Assembly (NCBI RefSeq): GCF_025141935.1
Contig: NZ_CP081120.1
Location: 1,736,001-1,800,000, forward strand
Direction: 5' to 3'
Source: Sulfitobacter sp. S190
GTDB taxonomy: Bacteria > Pseudomonadota > Alphaproteobacteria > Rhodobacterales > Rhodobacteraceae
Length of the DNA stretch: 64,000 bases
Below the pieces are notes generated by a model, which was not told the DNA's origin, searched no databases, and worked only from the letters and a program-made list of their open reading frames with translations. Of the stretch, positions 10,614 through 20,225 are shown in pieces. The stretch's first letter is position 1, and every line of letters begins with the position of its first letter. The position numbers were made by a program, and so were the translations under genes.

Positions 10614-12011
10614 TCAGACTTCGTCAACGTGGGCAACGCGGGCGCCGGATTTCGCGGAGGTGACCACACCGAGGCTTTTGAGTTTTCTGTGCAGCGCCGA
10701 GCGTTCCATCCCGACAAAATTGGCTGTTCGGCTGATGTTGCCCCCGAAACGATTGATTTGCGTCAGCAGATATTCGCGCTCGAATGCTTCGCGGGCCTCG
10801 CGCAGTGGCAGGCTGGCCATCGCGCCTGACAGCACGACACGTCCTTCGGTATCGCCTGTTTCCTCTTCACCCGGCAGTTCGCGTGCTTCGATCGGCGCCG
10901 ATCCCTCACCCAGGATGAGAACCCTTTCGACCAGATTTTTGAGCTGGCGCACGTTACCCGGCCAGACCATCGTCTGCATCAGCGCGGTTGCATCTTCGGT
11001 GATATCGCGTTGCGGCAGGCCTTGCGACTTATTGAATTCCGCAATGAAATGCTCCGCAAGAAGCGGGATGTCTTCGCGCCGTTCTGCCAAAGAAGGCACT
11101 GCAATGGGAACGACGTTGAGGCGGTGGTAGAGTTCCTGGCGGAAGCGTTCGTTTTCGATTTCGGCGTTCAGGTCGCGGTTCGTGCTTGAAATCACCCGCA
11201 GATCGACGCGCACCTTGTCGTTGCCCCCTACCCGGGTGAATTGCTGGTCGACCAGCACGCGCAGAATCTTCGACTGTGTGCCGAGGGGCATGTCTGCGAC
11301 TTCGTCGAAATAGACAACGCCGCCGTGCGCCTGCTCCAGCAAGCCCGGCTCCACGCCACGATCGGGGGTTTCGCGGCCAAACAGCACTTCTTCCATACGG
11401 TCGGGCTCTACCCCCGCGCAATTCACCGTGACAAAGGGGGCCGAGGCGCGGTTGGAGTTTGTGTGGATATAGCGTGCCGCGACTTCCTTGCCTGCACCTG
11501 CAGGGCCGGTAAGCATCACCCGGCCGTTGGATTTGGTGACCTTGTCAAGCTGGCCGATCAGGGTACGGAACGCCGCGGAATTGCCTATCATGTCAGCGGG
11601 GCTGCCGTCGCGGCGTTTGAGCGTGATGTTCTCACGCCGCAGCCGCGACGTTTCCATCGCCCGTCTGATCACCACGAGCAGCTGATCGATATTGAAGGGT
11701 TTTTCGATGAAATCGTAAGCGCCCTGTTTGATGGCGGCGACGGCGATTTCGATATTTCCGTGCCCGGAAATGATGACGACCGGCACATCGGGGTTGTCCC
11801 GTTTCACCGCCTTGAGGATGTCGATGCCATCCATCTTGCTGTCCTTGAGCCAGATATCCAGCACCATCAAAGCGGGCGGTTCGGCGTTGACGGCCTGCAT
11901 CGCGTCTTCGGAATTGCCCGCAAGCCGGGTGGCAAAACCTTCGTCTTCCAGAATATCCGAGATCAGCTCGCGGATATCGCGTTCGTCGTCGACAATCAGA
12001 ATATCACTCAT
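10614..12011 (-). CDS. ntrX: Response regulator NtrX
   Basis: 465 residues: receiver (phospho-acceptor Asp52 in MVLDIW), AAA+ domain with Walker A GPAGAGKE near residue 170 and Walker B VVYFDEV, and a C-terminal Fis-type helix-turn-helix (ISRTANFVGMERSALHRKL). The GAFTGA loop that contacts sigma-54 is missing; the equivalent segment reads FGRETPDRGVEPGLL. It should therefore act as a DNA-binding regulator without sigma-54 remodelling, as known for NtrX in related bacteria. The start is the ATG at 12011, which overlaps the ntrY stop by 8 bp. An upstream in-frame start would add 22 non-conserved residues. Confidence 0.94.
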   Translation of the reverse strand: MSDILIVDDERDIRELISDILEDEGFATRLAGNSEDAMQAVNAEPPALMVLDIWLKDSKMDGIDILKAVKRDNPDVPVVIISGHGNIEIAVAAIKQGAYDFIEKPFNIDQLLVVIRRAMETSRLRRENITLKRRDGSPADMIGNSAAFRTLIGQLDKVTKSNGRVMLTGPAGAGKEVAARYIHTNSNRASAPFVTVNCAGVEPDRMEEVLFGRETPDRGVEPGLLEQAHGGVVYFDEVADMPLGTQSKILRVLVDQQFTRVGGNDKVRVDLRVISSTNRDLNAEIENERFRQELYHRLNVVPIAVPSLAERREDIPLLAEHFIAEFNKSQGLPQRDITEDATALMQTMVWPGNVRQLKNLVERVLILGEGSAPIEARELPGEEETGDTEGRVVLSGAMASLPLREAREAFEREYLLTQINRFGGNISRTANFVGMERSALHRKLKSLGVVTSAKSGARVAHVDEV

Positions 12012-14265
12012 GCTCAGGGTCCTCTTTTTCATCGGTATGGGTCGGGTCCAGCGGCAATGTGACGACCGCCATGGCACCGTGGTGTGACTGCCCTTCGAAA
12101 ACGGGGGCGTCGCTCAGAACAAGGGTTCCGCCGTGTTCTTCGATAATCTTCTTCACGATGGGCAGGCCGAGACCGGTCCCTTCGCTTCGGGTCGTAACGT
12201 AGGGCTCGAACAAGCGCGCGCGATCTTCGGGCAGGCCACATCCATTGTCGGCAATGGTGATCGTCGCCGCAGAGGGTGTGGCCTCCAGCCGTACCTTGAC
12301 CTGTGGAACCAGATCAGCGGGGGCCTCTTTTTCTTTCAGGGTATCAATGGCTTCGCCCGCGTTCTTAATCAGATTGGTCAGGGCCTGAGAAATCATCGTG
12401 GCGTCGATTTCAGCCTCGAGCGGGGCATCGGGCAAATCGGCTTCTATCCTGATGTCCGGGCGACCGGTCTTTTGCAACAGCACCGCATCGCGCACCAGAT
12501 GGACGAGATCATGTTGCTTGCGTTCGGGTTCCGGCATCCGCGCAAACTTGGAAAACTCGTCGACAATCCGGCGCAGATCACCGGTCTGGCGAATGATCAC
12601 ACCGGTCATCTGCTCCAGCTTGTCCGATTCCTCGCCCACCTTGCTCGCGAACTTGCGCTTGATCCGCTCTGCCGAGAGCTGGATCGGGGTGAGCGGGTTT
12701 TTAATCTCATGCGCGATACGGCGGGCAACGTCTCCCCATGCGGCCATGCGCTGCGCGGAGACAAGATCGGTCACGTCATCGAACGCAACCACATACCCTT
12801 CGAGCCGGCCATCCCCGCTCCGCCGGGTGGACATGCGAACCAGCAGGTTTTCCATACGGCCCTGACGGGACACTTTCACTTCTTCCTGCGCGGCTTCGGC
12901 GGGGCCTGACGTCAGGGTTTCAAACAGCGATCCGAACTCTGGCACAACAACCGACAACGCCAGCGATTGCTGGTCTTCTTCCCAATCCAGAAGCCGCATG
13001 GCGGACCGATTGACAAAGGTGACCCGACCTTCGGGGTCAAGCCCGACCACGCCGGAGGTTACAGAGCTGAGCACTGAATCGAACAACCGTCTGCGCCGTT
13101 CGATCTGGCGCGTATTGTCGAGCAACGCGTTGCGTTGGCCCTTGAGCTGTTTGGTCATCTGGTTGAAGTACCGGCCCAGCATTGCGATTTCGTCATCGCC
13201 GTCATCCTCGCGCACCTGCACATCGAGATTGCCGGAACCGACCTGTTGCGCCGCGCCGGTAAGACGGCCGACCGGGCCTGACAGCCGTTCGGCAAACCAC
13301 AGGCCCAGCCACACGGCGGCAAGTATCAGGATGACCGCAAAGGCAAGATATACGAGCCCGAATTCGAACAGGAGGCGGCCGCGATCACGCTCGAGCTGCT
13401 GGTAGAGCAGAACGGTTTGCTTGGTTTCGTCCAGCAAGCTGAGAATTTCGCCGTCCACTTCCCGACTGATGAACAGGAACCTGTCCACGTAGCTGTCGAG
13501 CCGTATGAGCGCGCGAAACTCATTGGCGTCCCAGTCTTCGATGATCGTTACATCGCTGCCGCTGGTTTGCGCGATCTGCTCGGGCGTTGGCGCGTCATAG
13601 TTGAAGAGATACGACCGCTCGCCGCGTGCGCGAATTTCGGCTGTCCCGTCAATGAGATACGCTTCATTCAGCCCCCGCTGGACCTGCCGCTGACCCTCGG
13701 CGAGAAGCTCACTGTCGCTCAGTTCGATCCCCGCGCGGCGGCTGCGGTCAATGTAGCGTTGAAGACCCAGCGCGTCCACGCGCAGGCCGTTGCGCTCCTC
13801 GTTCTCATAGGCTTCGGCGGCCAAAAGCGAATTTCCGACCACGCCGCGCACCCTGTCGGAGAACCAGCCCTCCAGCCCGACATTGACCGTCAACCCGGCA
13901 AAAACGGCGACCGATACCGTGGGGATAAGCGCCATCAGGGCAAAAACCCCGGTCAGACGCAGGTGCAGACGCGACCCGGCAGATTTTGCACGTCTGGCCG
14001 CGATCAAGCGGGCAACCTGGCTGAGCACAAGCGCCGCGAGTAGAAGGATATAGACCAGATCGGCAAGCAGGATCAGACGCAGCAGTAGTGTGTTGCTGGA
14101 TTCGCCCAAGGGGCCAAGCGCCATATAGGTCGCAAATGCCAGCAGCGGACCCAACACCACGAGCCCCAAGGTCGCCGCATTGCGCACCCGTCTTGCCCGC
14201 CGCATACGCACGAGCTTGAGTAACTGTGATCTGCCCGTTCGGGATGCCACCCCAACCGCCCTCAC
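12004..14265 (-). CDS. ntrY: Sensor histidine kinase NtrY
   Basis: 753 residues from a GTG start at 14265; a second GTG at 14250 is an alternative. The N-terminal part has transmembrane spans (about 28-52, 60-84, 105-130), then a large extracytoplasmic loop, a further span near 300-325 and a HAMP region. A PAS-like segment follows, then HisKA with the phospho-acceptor in RRIAHEIKNPLTP (His at about 518). The HATPase end has DNGCGLPE and GTGLGLPI. Partner of NtrX, coupled by an 8 bp overlap. The pair is tied to nitrogen, redox or envelope control in alphaproteobacteria; the signal here is unknown. Confidence 0.94.
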   Translation of the reverse strand: MRAVGVASRTGRSQLLKLVRMRRARRVRNAATLGLVVLGPLLAFATYMALGPLGESSNTLLLRLILLADLVYILLLAALVLSQVARLIAARRAKSAGSRLHLRLTGVFALMALIPTVSVAVFAGLTVNVGLEGWFSDRVRGVVGNSLLAAEAYENEERNGLRVDALGLQRYIDRSRRAGIELSDSELLAEGQRQVQRGLNEAYLIDGTAEIRARGERSYLFNYDAPTPEQIAQTSGSDVTIIEDWDANEFRALIRLDSYVDRFLFISREVDGEILSLLDETKQTVLLYQQLERDRGRLLFEFGLVYLAFAVILILAAVWLGLWFAERLSGPVGRLTGAAQQVGSGNLDVQVREDDGDDEIAMLGRYFNQMTKQLKGQRNALLDNTRQIERRRRLFDSVLSSVTSGVVGLDPEGRVTFVNRSAMRLLDWEEDQQSLALSVVVPEFGSLFETLTSGPAEAAQEEVKVSRQGRMENLLVRMSTRRSGDGRLEGYVVAFDDVTDLVSAQRMAAWGDVARRIAHEIKNPLTPIQLSAERIKRKFASKVGEESDKLEQMTGVIIRQTGDLRRIVDEFSKFARMPEPERKQHDLVHLVRDAVLLQKTGRPDIRIEADLPDAPLEAEIDATMISQALTNLIKNAGEAIDTLKEKEAPADLVPQVKVRLEATPSAATITIADNGCGLPEDRARLFEPYVTTRSEGTGLGLPIVKKIIEEHGGTLVLSDAPVFEGQSHHGAMAVVTLPLDPTHTDEKEDPEHE

Positions 14266-14271
14266 CTATGC

Positions 14272-14288
14272 GCTGTCCGGAGGACAGC
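14272..14288. promoter_or_regulatory. Perfect inverted repeat just upstream of ntrY
   Basis: GCTGTCC (14272-14278) and GGACAGC (14282-14288) form perfect 7 bp arms around a 3 nt centre (GGA). They end 7 bp before the GTG start of ntrY, in the 87 bp ntrC-ntrY gap. In RNA the hairpin would sit at or over the ribosome binding region, so it could limit ntrY translation or mark the boundary of the ntrBC transcript. As DNA it could be an operator. No T-run follows, so it is not an ordinary terminator. Confidence 0.4.
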
Positions 14289-14352
14289 TGACCGCCGCTT
14301 TATGTGGTCCTGATCGGGTTTGTCCCCCGATGGCCACGCTTATGTGGCAGTT

Positions 14353-15720
14353 TTACATCATTTTGCGGCCGCGTGTAACCTCTATTTCGAGGTCCGTAAT
14401 CTTCTTGCGCAAGGTATTGCGGTTGATCCCGAGCAATTCGGCACATTTAGCCTGATTTCCGCTGGTTGCGGCGAGCGAAATTTCGATCAATGGCGCTTCT
14501 ATTTCACGCAGGATACGCTGATAGAGCCCGGGCGGTGGCAGCATATTCCCGTGCAGATCAAAGTAACGCTTGAGATGCCGCTCCACACTTGCGCCCAGCT
14601 TTTCCGTATTGCCGTAAGCGACCAGAGGCTCGGCGGAAGGCTGCCCTCCGACGACCTGTTCGGCCTCGGCCTGCGTGATTTCGACGGCGCGGCTGGTGAG
14701 TGCGAGTTGGCGCATCGCGTGCTCGAGCTGGCGCACATTCCCGGGCCATGAATAGTTCGAAAAGATCTTGTCGGCCGGGGCAGACAGCGCCCTTGGTCCG
14801 GCGGCGTGAACATCGGATTTTTCCAGAAAATGCAGCGCCAGCAGCGGAATGTCCTCGACCCTGTCGCGCAAGGCGGGCACATGAAGCGTCGCACCGGACA
14901 AACGGTAATAAAGATCGCGCCGCAAGGGGCTGTCGACCTGATCGCCGCTCAAGTCCACCTGCGACGTGGCAACAAATCGCGGCGGATTGTCGTGATCTGC
15001 ATCCATCATCCGCGTGATGCGCGCCTGTACCTCGTGACTGATGTCGCCTATCTCGTCGATCAGCAATGTACCGCCGCGCACCTTGGCCAAGACACGCGCG
15101 GGGCCGTCAATGTCCGACAGGTCCGCCTCGGTCACGGTTACAAAAGGCAGGCTGCGCCGGTCGGAAAGATCGTGAATGGCGCGGGCAATCAAGGACTTGC
15201 CCGTGCCGCTTTCGCCCCAGATCAACACCGGGATGTCGGTATTCATGACCCGCGCGATCACACGGTAGAGCGCCTGCATTACCGCGGTGCGGCCCACCAT
15301 CGGCAGATCATCTTCGTCCTTTTCGGGCGCATTGCCAGATGGCGCGCGCGGCGTGCCCACACGTTCGAGCGCACGAGCCACCCGCTTCATCAACTCGGGC
15401 AGATCGAAAGGTTTGGGCAGATAATCGTAGGCCTGCGCTTCGGCTGCCTTGATCGCGGTCATGATCGTGTTTTGGGCCGATATGACGATCACGGGAAGGT
15501 CCGGCCGGTCTTCGGCGATTTTGGGCAGCATCTCCAATCCGTTGCCGTCCGGCATCATGACGTCCGAGATGACAACGTCACCCTTGCCCTCGCCGACCCA
15601 CCGCATCAGCGTGGTCAGGCTCGACGTGGCGTGCACCTTGCACCCCGCGCGCGTCAGCGCCTGGGTAAGAACCGTGCGGATTGTGCGGTCATCGTCCGCA
15701 ACCAGTACCGTGCCATCCAT
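14353..15720 (-). CDS. ntrC: Nitrogen regulation response regulator NtrC
   Basis: 455 residues: receiver (Asp53 in [13 protein letters not shown]), central AAA+ domain with Walker A GESGTGKS and Walker [11 protein letters not shown], and a C-terminal Fis-type helix-turn-helix ([18 protein letters not shown]). The GAFTGA motif is absent; the region reads [16 protein letters not shown]. This matches Rhodobacter capsulatus NtrC, which activates with the housekeeping sigma-70 polymerase. It directly follows ntrB with no gap, so the two are coupled. It should control nitrogen-limitation genes, perhaps including the amt gene at 20.2 kb. Confidence 0.95.
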   Translation of the reverse strand: MDGTVLVADDDRTIRTVLTQALTRAGCKVHATSSLTTLMRWVGEGKGDVVISDVMMPDGNGLEMLPKIAEDRPDLPVIVISAQNTIMTAIKAAEAQAYDYLPKPFDLPELMKRVARALERVGTPRAPSGNAPEKDEDDLPMVGRTAVMQALYRVIARVMNTDIPVLIWGESGTGKSLIARAIHDLSDRRSLPFVTVTEADLSDIDGPARVLAKVRGGTLLIDEIGDISHEVQARITRMMDADHDNPPRFVATSQVDLSGDQVDSPLRRDLYYRLSGATLHVPALRDRVEDIPLLALHFLEKSDVHAAGPRALSAPADKIFSNYSWPGNVRQLEHAMRQLALTSRAVEITQAEAEQVVGGQPSAEPLVAYGNTEKLGASVERHLKRYFDLHGNMLPPPGLYQRILREIEAPLIEISLAATSGNQAKCAELLGINRNTLRKKITDLEIEVTRGRKMM

Positions 15721-16845
15721 TTATCCGCTCTCCTTGTTGGCAGCCACGCGGGCCGCTTCTGTATTTGCATCTGCACGGGGCAGAGAAATCCGAAAAACCG
15801 TCTGGCCGGGAACGCTGTCGACCGAGATCCAGCCGCCATGCTCCGATATGATCTTGCTCACGAGGGCGAGACCCAGCCCGGTGCCGTTCTCGCGGCCTGA
15901 CACGAAGGGATCGAACACGTCGCCCTTGATGTTTTCGGGCAAGCCCGGTCCGTCATCGATCACCTCGATCTGGAGCGGCAATGCCATGCCCTGCCCGTCC
16001 GCACGCCGCAGCCGGAAGGAGTGTTCGTAGTAGCTGTGCAGCCTGATCGTGCCGCCCCGACCGCCTGCCGCTTCGGAGGCGTTCTTCACAAGGTTGAGCA
16101 CGACTTGCAGCAATTGATCCTTGTCACCGAGCGCCGCGGGCAAGGACGGGTCGTAGTCCTCGATGATCTTCATATGCGCGCCGAAACCCAGAAGGGCCGA
16201 ACGGCGCGCGCGGTCCAGAACGTCGTGCAGATTGACCGCTTCGCGCACCGGCGTCGTCAGGTTACCGAATTGTTCAACTTGTTCGAGCAGCTTCACGATC
16301 CGCCTGCTTTCGGCAACAATCAGATCTGTCAGCTCAAGATCATCCTGACTGAGGTTCATGCTGAGCAACTGCGCCGCCCCCGTGATGCCGGCGAGCGGAT
16401 TCTTGATCTCATGGGCGAGCATTTCTGCCATGCCTATGGCGGATTTCGCGGCAGATTTGACCGAATGGTTCTGTGTCATGCGCCCGGCCAGCTCACGCGG
16501 CGAGATCATCATGATCATGACCCCAGCCGCCCCCGAAAGCGGCGCAATCTGCAAGCCGCACTGGAGCGGGGCCCGCTGGCCGCTGCCGACATCCACATCG
16601 TTGACAAAAAGCGTGGTGCCGCGGGCGCGCGCCTTGGCAAACGCGTCTTCAAGCGGCGCGTCCACTGCGATGATGTCCCACACAGGCTGGCCGTAGACCG
16701 CCTTGTGCGAGGCGTTGAGAAACCCCTCGGCGGCGGCGTTCACGTCGGCGATGGTGTCATCGGGCGCGATCAGAACCGACGGCACGGGCAGCGATGCCCA
16801 CAGGGGGCGCTCTTCGGTCAGGTTTCGGTCGGGGCGCTCGGTCAT
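15721..16845 (-). CDS. ntrB: Nitrogen regulation sensor histidine kinase NtrB
   Basis: 374 residues, soluble: no transmembrane segment. The N-terminal PAS region (about 20-110) is followed by HisKA with the phospho-acceptor His145 in EMLAHEIKNPLAG and a HATPase domain with DDGPGLPENIKG and GTGLGLALV. It phosphorylates and dephosphorylates NtrC under the control of PII proteins, which are not encoded in this window. It overlaps dusB by 4 bp at its start and abuts ntrC at its end, so dusB-ntrB-ntrC form one operon. Confidence 0.95.
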   Translation of the reverse strand: MTERPDRNLTEERPLWASLPVPSVLIAPDDTIADVNAAAEGFLNASHKAVYGQPVWDIIAVDAPLEDAFAKARARGTTLFVNDVDVGSGQRAPLQCGLQIAPLSGAAGVMIMMISPRELAGRMTQNHSVKSAAKSAIGMAEMLAHEIKNPLAGITGAAQLLSMNLSQDDLELTDLIVAESRRIVKLLEQVEQFGNLTTPVREAVNLHDVLDRARRSALLGFGAHMKIIEDYDPSLPAALGDKDQLLQVVLNLVKNASEAAGGRGGTIRLHSYYEHSFRLRRADGQGMALPLQIEVIDDGPGLPENIKGDVFDPFVSGRENGTGLGLALVSKIISEHGGWISVDSVPGQTVFRISLPRADANTEAARVAANKESG

Positions 16846-17864
16846 GCCACATGCCCCAGAGGGGCGGCACCAAACGCATCCGGAAGCCGTGCCAATACCT
16901 CGGCCGCGGTGCGCGCCGTGAGGACACCACGCCGTTGCACCGGATCTGTGCCCGCAGTGTCCATGTACCAGCCCAGATGCTTGCGGGCGACGCGCACCCC
17001 GAGATCGGTTCCATAGAACGACAGGATATGCTCATAATGACGCGCGACCATCGCGGCGAAGCCATCGCCGGTGGGCACCGTCGGCGCGGGTGTTGCGTAA
17101 AGGGCTTGCGCAATCTGGGCCAACAGCCAAGGCTGGCCCTGAACCGCCCGCCCGATCATCACACCCGCAGCCCCCGATTGCGCCAGAGCCGTGCGCGCGG
17201 TGTCGGCGTCGGTGATATCGCCATTTGCGATGACGGGAATGTCGACCGCGTCAACAACACCTTTGATCGCGGCCCAATCGGCCTTGCCCTTGTAGAACTG
17301 ACACCGCGTGCGTCCGTGGATCGTGATCATCCGGATGCCGGCTTCTTCGGCACGCCGTGCGATGCCAGCTGCGTTCAGCATGTCGTTGTCCCACCCCAGT
17401 CGGGTCTTGAGAGTGACCGGCACATCGACAGCTTCCACGACCGCCTCGATGAGGCTCAGCGCGTGATCGGGCGTCTTCATCAACGCCGACCCGGACGCGC
17501 CTGACGTTACCTTTTTCGCGGGACACCCCATGTTGATGTCGATGATCCGCGCGCCCTGCCCCGCGATCCGCCGCGCGGCTTCCGCCATCGGAGCGGCCTC
17601 TCGGCCCGCGATCTGCACCGACGTACCTGCCACGCCTATTCCCAACTCTGCCTTCTCGCGCGTGCCGGGGCGTGCCGTCAGCAGCTCTTGGCTCGCGATC
17701 ATCTCGGATACGACAAGCCCCGCGCCAAACTCGGCCACCAGCGCGCGGAACGGCAAATCCGTGATCCCGGCCATAGGCGCCAGAAACACGGGGGGCGTGA
17801 GATCAAGAGGCAAGGCGGAGGAGATATGCTTAATCCTTGTGCAGACCCCATTTGACTTAGCCAT
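16842..17864 (-). CDS. dusB: tRNA dihydrouridine synthase DusB (NifR3)
   Basis: About 340 residues from the ATG at 17864. A TTG at 17885 would add seven residues (MLNCCGQ), and neither start has a strong ribosome site. FMN-dependent reductase of U17 in t[17 protein letters not shown] near the N-terminus, the catalytic cysteine in NMGCPAKKV, the HGRTR motif and the FMN-binding GDI and GVMIGRA segments are all present. This gene was named nifR3 because it heads the ntr operon in Rhodobacter. That arrangement is kept here, with a 4 bp overlap to ntrB. Confidence 0.93.
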   Translation of the reverse strand: MAKSNGVCTRIKHISSALPLDLTPPVFLAPMAGITDLPFRALVAEFGAGLVVSEMIASQELLTARPGTREKAELGIGVAGTSVQIAGREAAPMAEAARRIAGQGARIIDINMGCPAKKVTSGASGSALMKTPDHALSLIEAVVEAVDVPVTLKTRLGWDNDMLNAAGIARRAEEAGIRMITIHGRTRCQFYKGKADWAAIKGVVDAVDIPVIANGDITDADTARTALAQSGAAGVMIGRAVQGQPWLLAQIAQALYATPAPTVPTGDGFAAMVARHYEHILSFYGTDLGVRVARKHLGWYMDTAGTDPVQRRGVLTARTAAEVLARLPDAFGAAPLGHVA

Positions 17865-18007
17865 TTGCCCGCAGCAGTTCAACAAAATCGCGTCCCGTGC
17901 GGCGCTGTCACGCTGGTTGCTGCCTAAAAATTAGGCGCTCCGCTTGCCGATTGCACGCCGCATCCCGATTGCCTAAACATCGGGCAGGCATACGCAAAGG
18001 GTCAGCC

Positions 18008-19138
18008 ATGCACGTTACAGCCATCATCGTCGCTGCAGGCAAGGGAACGCGCGCCGGCGGTCCTGTCGCCAAGCAATGGCAACCGCTCGCGGGCCAGCGG
18101 GTCATAGATCATACCCTGCGCGCGTTTCAGGATCACCCGGCAATCACCGATATCGTCATCGTTGTGTCGGATGCAGATTTCGACCGCGTTGCTGATATTG
18201 CGGATAATGATATTGCAATAGCGTCGGGTGGCGCCACCCGTACCGAATCCGTTCGCAACGGACTTGCGGCCTGCCCACAGGCGGATCTCGTATTGATTCA
18301 TGACGGGGCGCGCCCTTGCGTGTCCGCCGATGTAATAAGCGGCGTCTGCGCGGCATTGGGCCAAGCCCAAGCCGCTGCCCCCGGCTTGCCCATCACGGAT
18401 GCCCTGTGGCACGGCGCGGACGGTCATGTTGTGGGCACGCAAGACCGCAGCACCCTCTTTGCCGCGCAGACACCGCAAGGATTTGACCGGCGCGCCTTGC
18501 TCGCGGCCTACGCGCAAGCCGAGGGGCCCGCCGATGATGATGTCGCCATTGCCCGTGCCGCGGGAATGGCGGTTGCCATCACCGCTGGCGCCGCAGACAA
18601 TATCAAGATTACAATGCCCGCAGATTTTGCCCGGGCGGCAAGAGTGTTGGAGAGCAGAATGGACATTCGGACAGGCAACGGGTTCGACGTGCATGCCTTC
18701 GGGCCGGGGGATTACGTAACGCTGTGCGGTGTCACGGTGCCGCATGATCGCGGGCTCGTCGGCCATTCGGATGCCGATGTCGGCTTGCACACCGTAACGG
18801 ACGCGATTTACGGCGCGCTCGCTGCCGGTGATATCGGCACCCATTTCCCTCCGTCCGATCCGCAATGGAAAGGGGCCGCAAGCGATATTTTCCTGCGGCA
18901 CGCCAAGGATATGGCCCGCGACCGCGGATTCACGTTGACCCATGTTGATTGCACCCTGATCTGCGAACAGCCCAAGATTGGGCCACATGCCGCCGCCATG
19001 CGCGACCGTCTGGCCGATATTCTGGGCGTCGCGCTCGACCGCGTGTCCGTTAAGGCCACGACATCCGAACGCCTTGGCTTCACGGGCCGCGAAGAAGGGA
19101 TTGCCTGTCTTGCGACGGCGACTTTGGTGAAGTCATGA
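18008..19138 (+). CDS. ispDF: Bifunctional 2-C-methyl-D-erythritol 4-phosphate cytidylyltransferase / 2,4-cyclodiphosphate synthase
   Basis: 376 residues. The IspD half (1-~215) opens with [13 protein letters not shown], the CTP-binding glycine-rich loop, and carries [11 protein letters not shown]. The IspF half (from about 218) has [11 protein letters not shown] with the metal-binding Asp and His, [10 protein letters not shown] and [15 protein letters not shown]. It catalyses the third and fifth steps of the non-mevalonate isoprenoid pathway; dxr of the same pathway is at the right edge of the window. The IspDF fusion is typical of alphaproteobacteria. The ATG at 18008 fits the family N-terminus. 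It overlaps pgpA by 4 bp. Confidence 0.96.
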   Translation: MHVTAIIVAAGKGTRAGGPVAKQWQPLAGQRVIDHTLRAFQDHPAITDIVIVVSDADFDRVADIADNDIAIASGGATRTESVRNGLAACPQADLVLIHDGARPCVSADVISGVCAALGQAQAAAPGLPITDALWHGADGHVVGTQDRSTLFAAQTPQGFDRRALLAAYAQAEGPADDDVAIARAAGMAVAITAGAADNIKITMPADFARAARVLESRMDIRTGNGFDVHAFGPGDYVTLCGVTVPHDRGLVGHSDADVGLHTVTDAIYGALAAGDIGTHFPPSDPQWKGAASDIFLRHAKDMARDRGFTLTHVDCTLICEQPKIGPHAAAMRDRLADILGVALDRVSVKATTSERLGFTGREEGIACLATATLVKS

Positions 19139-19623
19139 CGCTGGCCCGGATGATCGCTACTTTGCTGGGCGCGGGATATATCCGCCCTGCCCCTGGCACG
19201 TGGGGGTCTCTCGTCGCATTGCCGTGGGCGTGGCTGGTGCACGTCATCGGCGGGTTTCCTTTGCTGGTGCTCGCCACGGTCGCTGCATTTTTCAAGGGAT
19301 GGTGGGCAACCGCCAAGCTGACCGAAGGCAGCGACGATCACGATCCTTCCGAAATCGTGGTCGATGAACTGGTTGGCCAGTGGATCGCTCTCATGCCCCT
19401 GTCGCTGGCAAGTTGGCGCATGGGGATCGATATCACGGTGATGTGGCCGGGCTGGATTGCCGCATTTTTGCTGTTCAGGCTGTTCGACATCTGGAAGCCG
19501 TGGCTGGTCGGCCGGGCCGATCGACGCGGCGATGCGCTTGGCGTGATGCTGGACGACGTGATCGCGGGTGTCTTTGCCGCGATCGGTGTGCTGGTGCTGG
19601 CCGGACTTTACCATGCGCGCTGA
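19135..19623 (+). CDS. pgpA: Phosphatidylglycerophosphatase A
   Basis: 162 residues. Removes phosphate from phosphatidylglycerophosphate to give phosphatidylglycerol at the inner membrane. The family hallmark [13 protein letters not shown] is at residues 15-27, and the acidic motif [14 protein letters not shown] follows. Several hydrophobic spans are present (about 27-52, 82-95, 100-122, 136-158). It overlaps ispDF by ATGA at its start and the CinA gene by 11 bp at its end, so ispDF-pgpA-cinA are one coupled operon. Confidence 0.92.
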   Translation: MTLARMIATLLGAGYIRPAPGTWGSLVALPWAWLVHVIGGFPLLVLATVAAFFKGWWATAKLTEGSDDHDPSEIVVDELVGQWIALMPLSLASWRMGIDITVMWPGWIAAFLLFRLFDIWKPWLVGRADRRGDALGVMLDDVIAGVFAAIGVLVLAGLYHAR

Positions 19624-20089
19624 CATCCTGACGCGGGCGCGTGATCTGGGTGTCATGATCGCCACGGCAGAAAGCTGTACCGCGGGTATGGTCGCCGCAG
19701 CGCTTACCGATTTACCGGGATCTTCGGCGGCATTTGACAGAGGGTTCGTCACCTATACCAACGCTGCCAAAGAACAAATGCTCGGTGTTGAGAGCGCTAC
19801 ACTGGAGGCCGTCGGGGCCGTGTCGCCCGAAGTTGCCGCGGAAATGGCGCAAGGGGCGCTTGAAAGATCGAACGCGCAGCTGGCGGTGTCCCTGACCGGT
19901 ATCGCCGGACCGGGCGGATCGGAGCATAAACCCGAAGGGCGCGTCTGCTTCGGAGTGGCAACCGGATCGGGAACAGCCACCACAACCGTGGACTTCGGTG
20001 CGCTGGGACGCGCGGAGGTCAGGGCTGCGGCACGCGATCACGCTCTGCGTCTGCTTTACGATGCACTTCACGAGATGCCTGAAAACTAA
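19613..20089 (+). CDS. CinA family protein (nicotinamide-nucleotide amidohydrolase domain)
   Basis: 158 residues, corresponding only to the C-terminal deamidase domain of CinA (PncC type), which converts NMN to nicotinate mononucleotide. The signature ATAESCTAGMVAAALTD is at about 16-32, and SLTGIAGPGG lies further on. The start is the ATG at 19613, inside pgpA; an upstream in-frame start at 19568 would add 15 residues in pgpA sequence. The stand-alone domain is common in alphaproteobacteria. It is the last gene of the ispDF operon; 136 bp of gene-free DNA then leads to amt. Confidence 0.88.
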   Translation: MRADILTRARDLGVMIATAESCTAGMVAAALTDLPGSSAAFDRGFVTYTNAAKEQMLGVESATLEAVGAVSPEVAAEMAQGALERSNAQLAVSLTGIAGPGGSEHKPEGRVCFGVATGSGTATTTVDFGALGRAEVRAAARDHALRLLYDALHEMPEN

Positions 20090-20225
20090 GCAAACGCACC
20101 TCAAATCTGACCAATTTGGCAGCAGTCGCCGATTTGCCCAAGATTCGAGCGTGCCGCGAAACATCGCTGCTTTATTCATCAACCGACCTGCGCTCTATCG
20201 CTCCGAAACAAAGGGGAGATAACCG

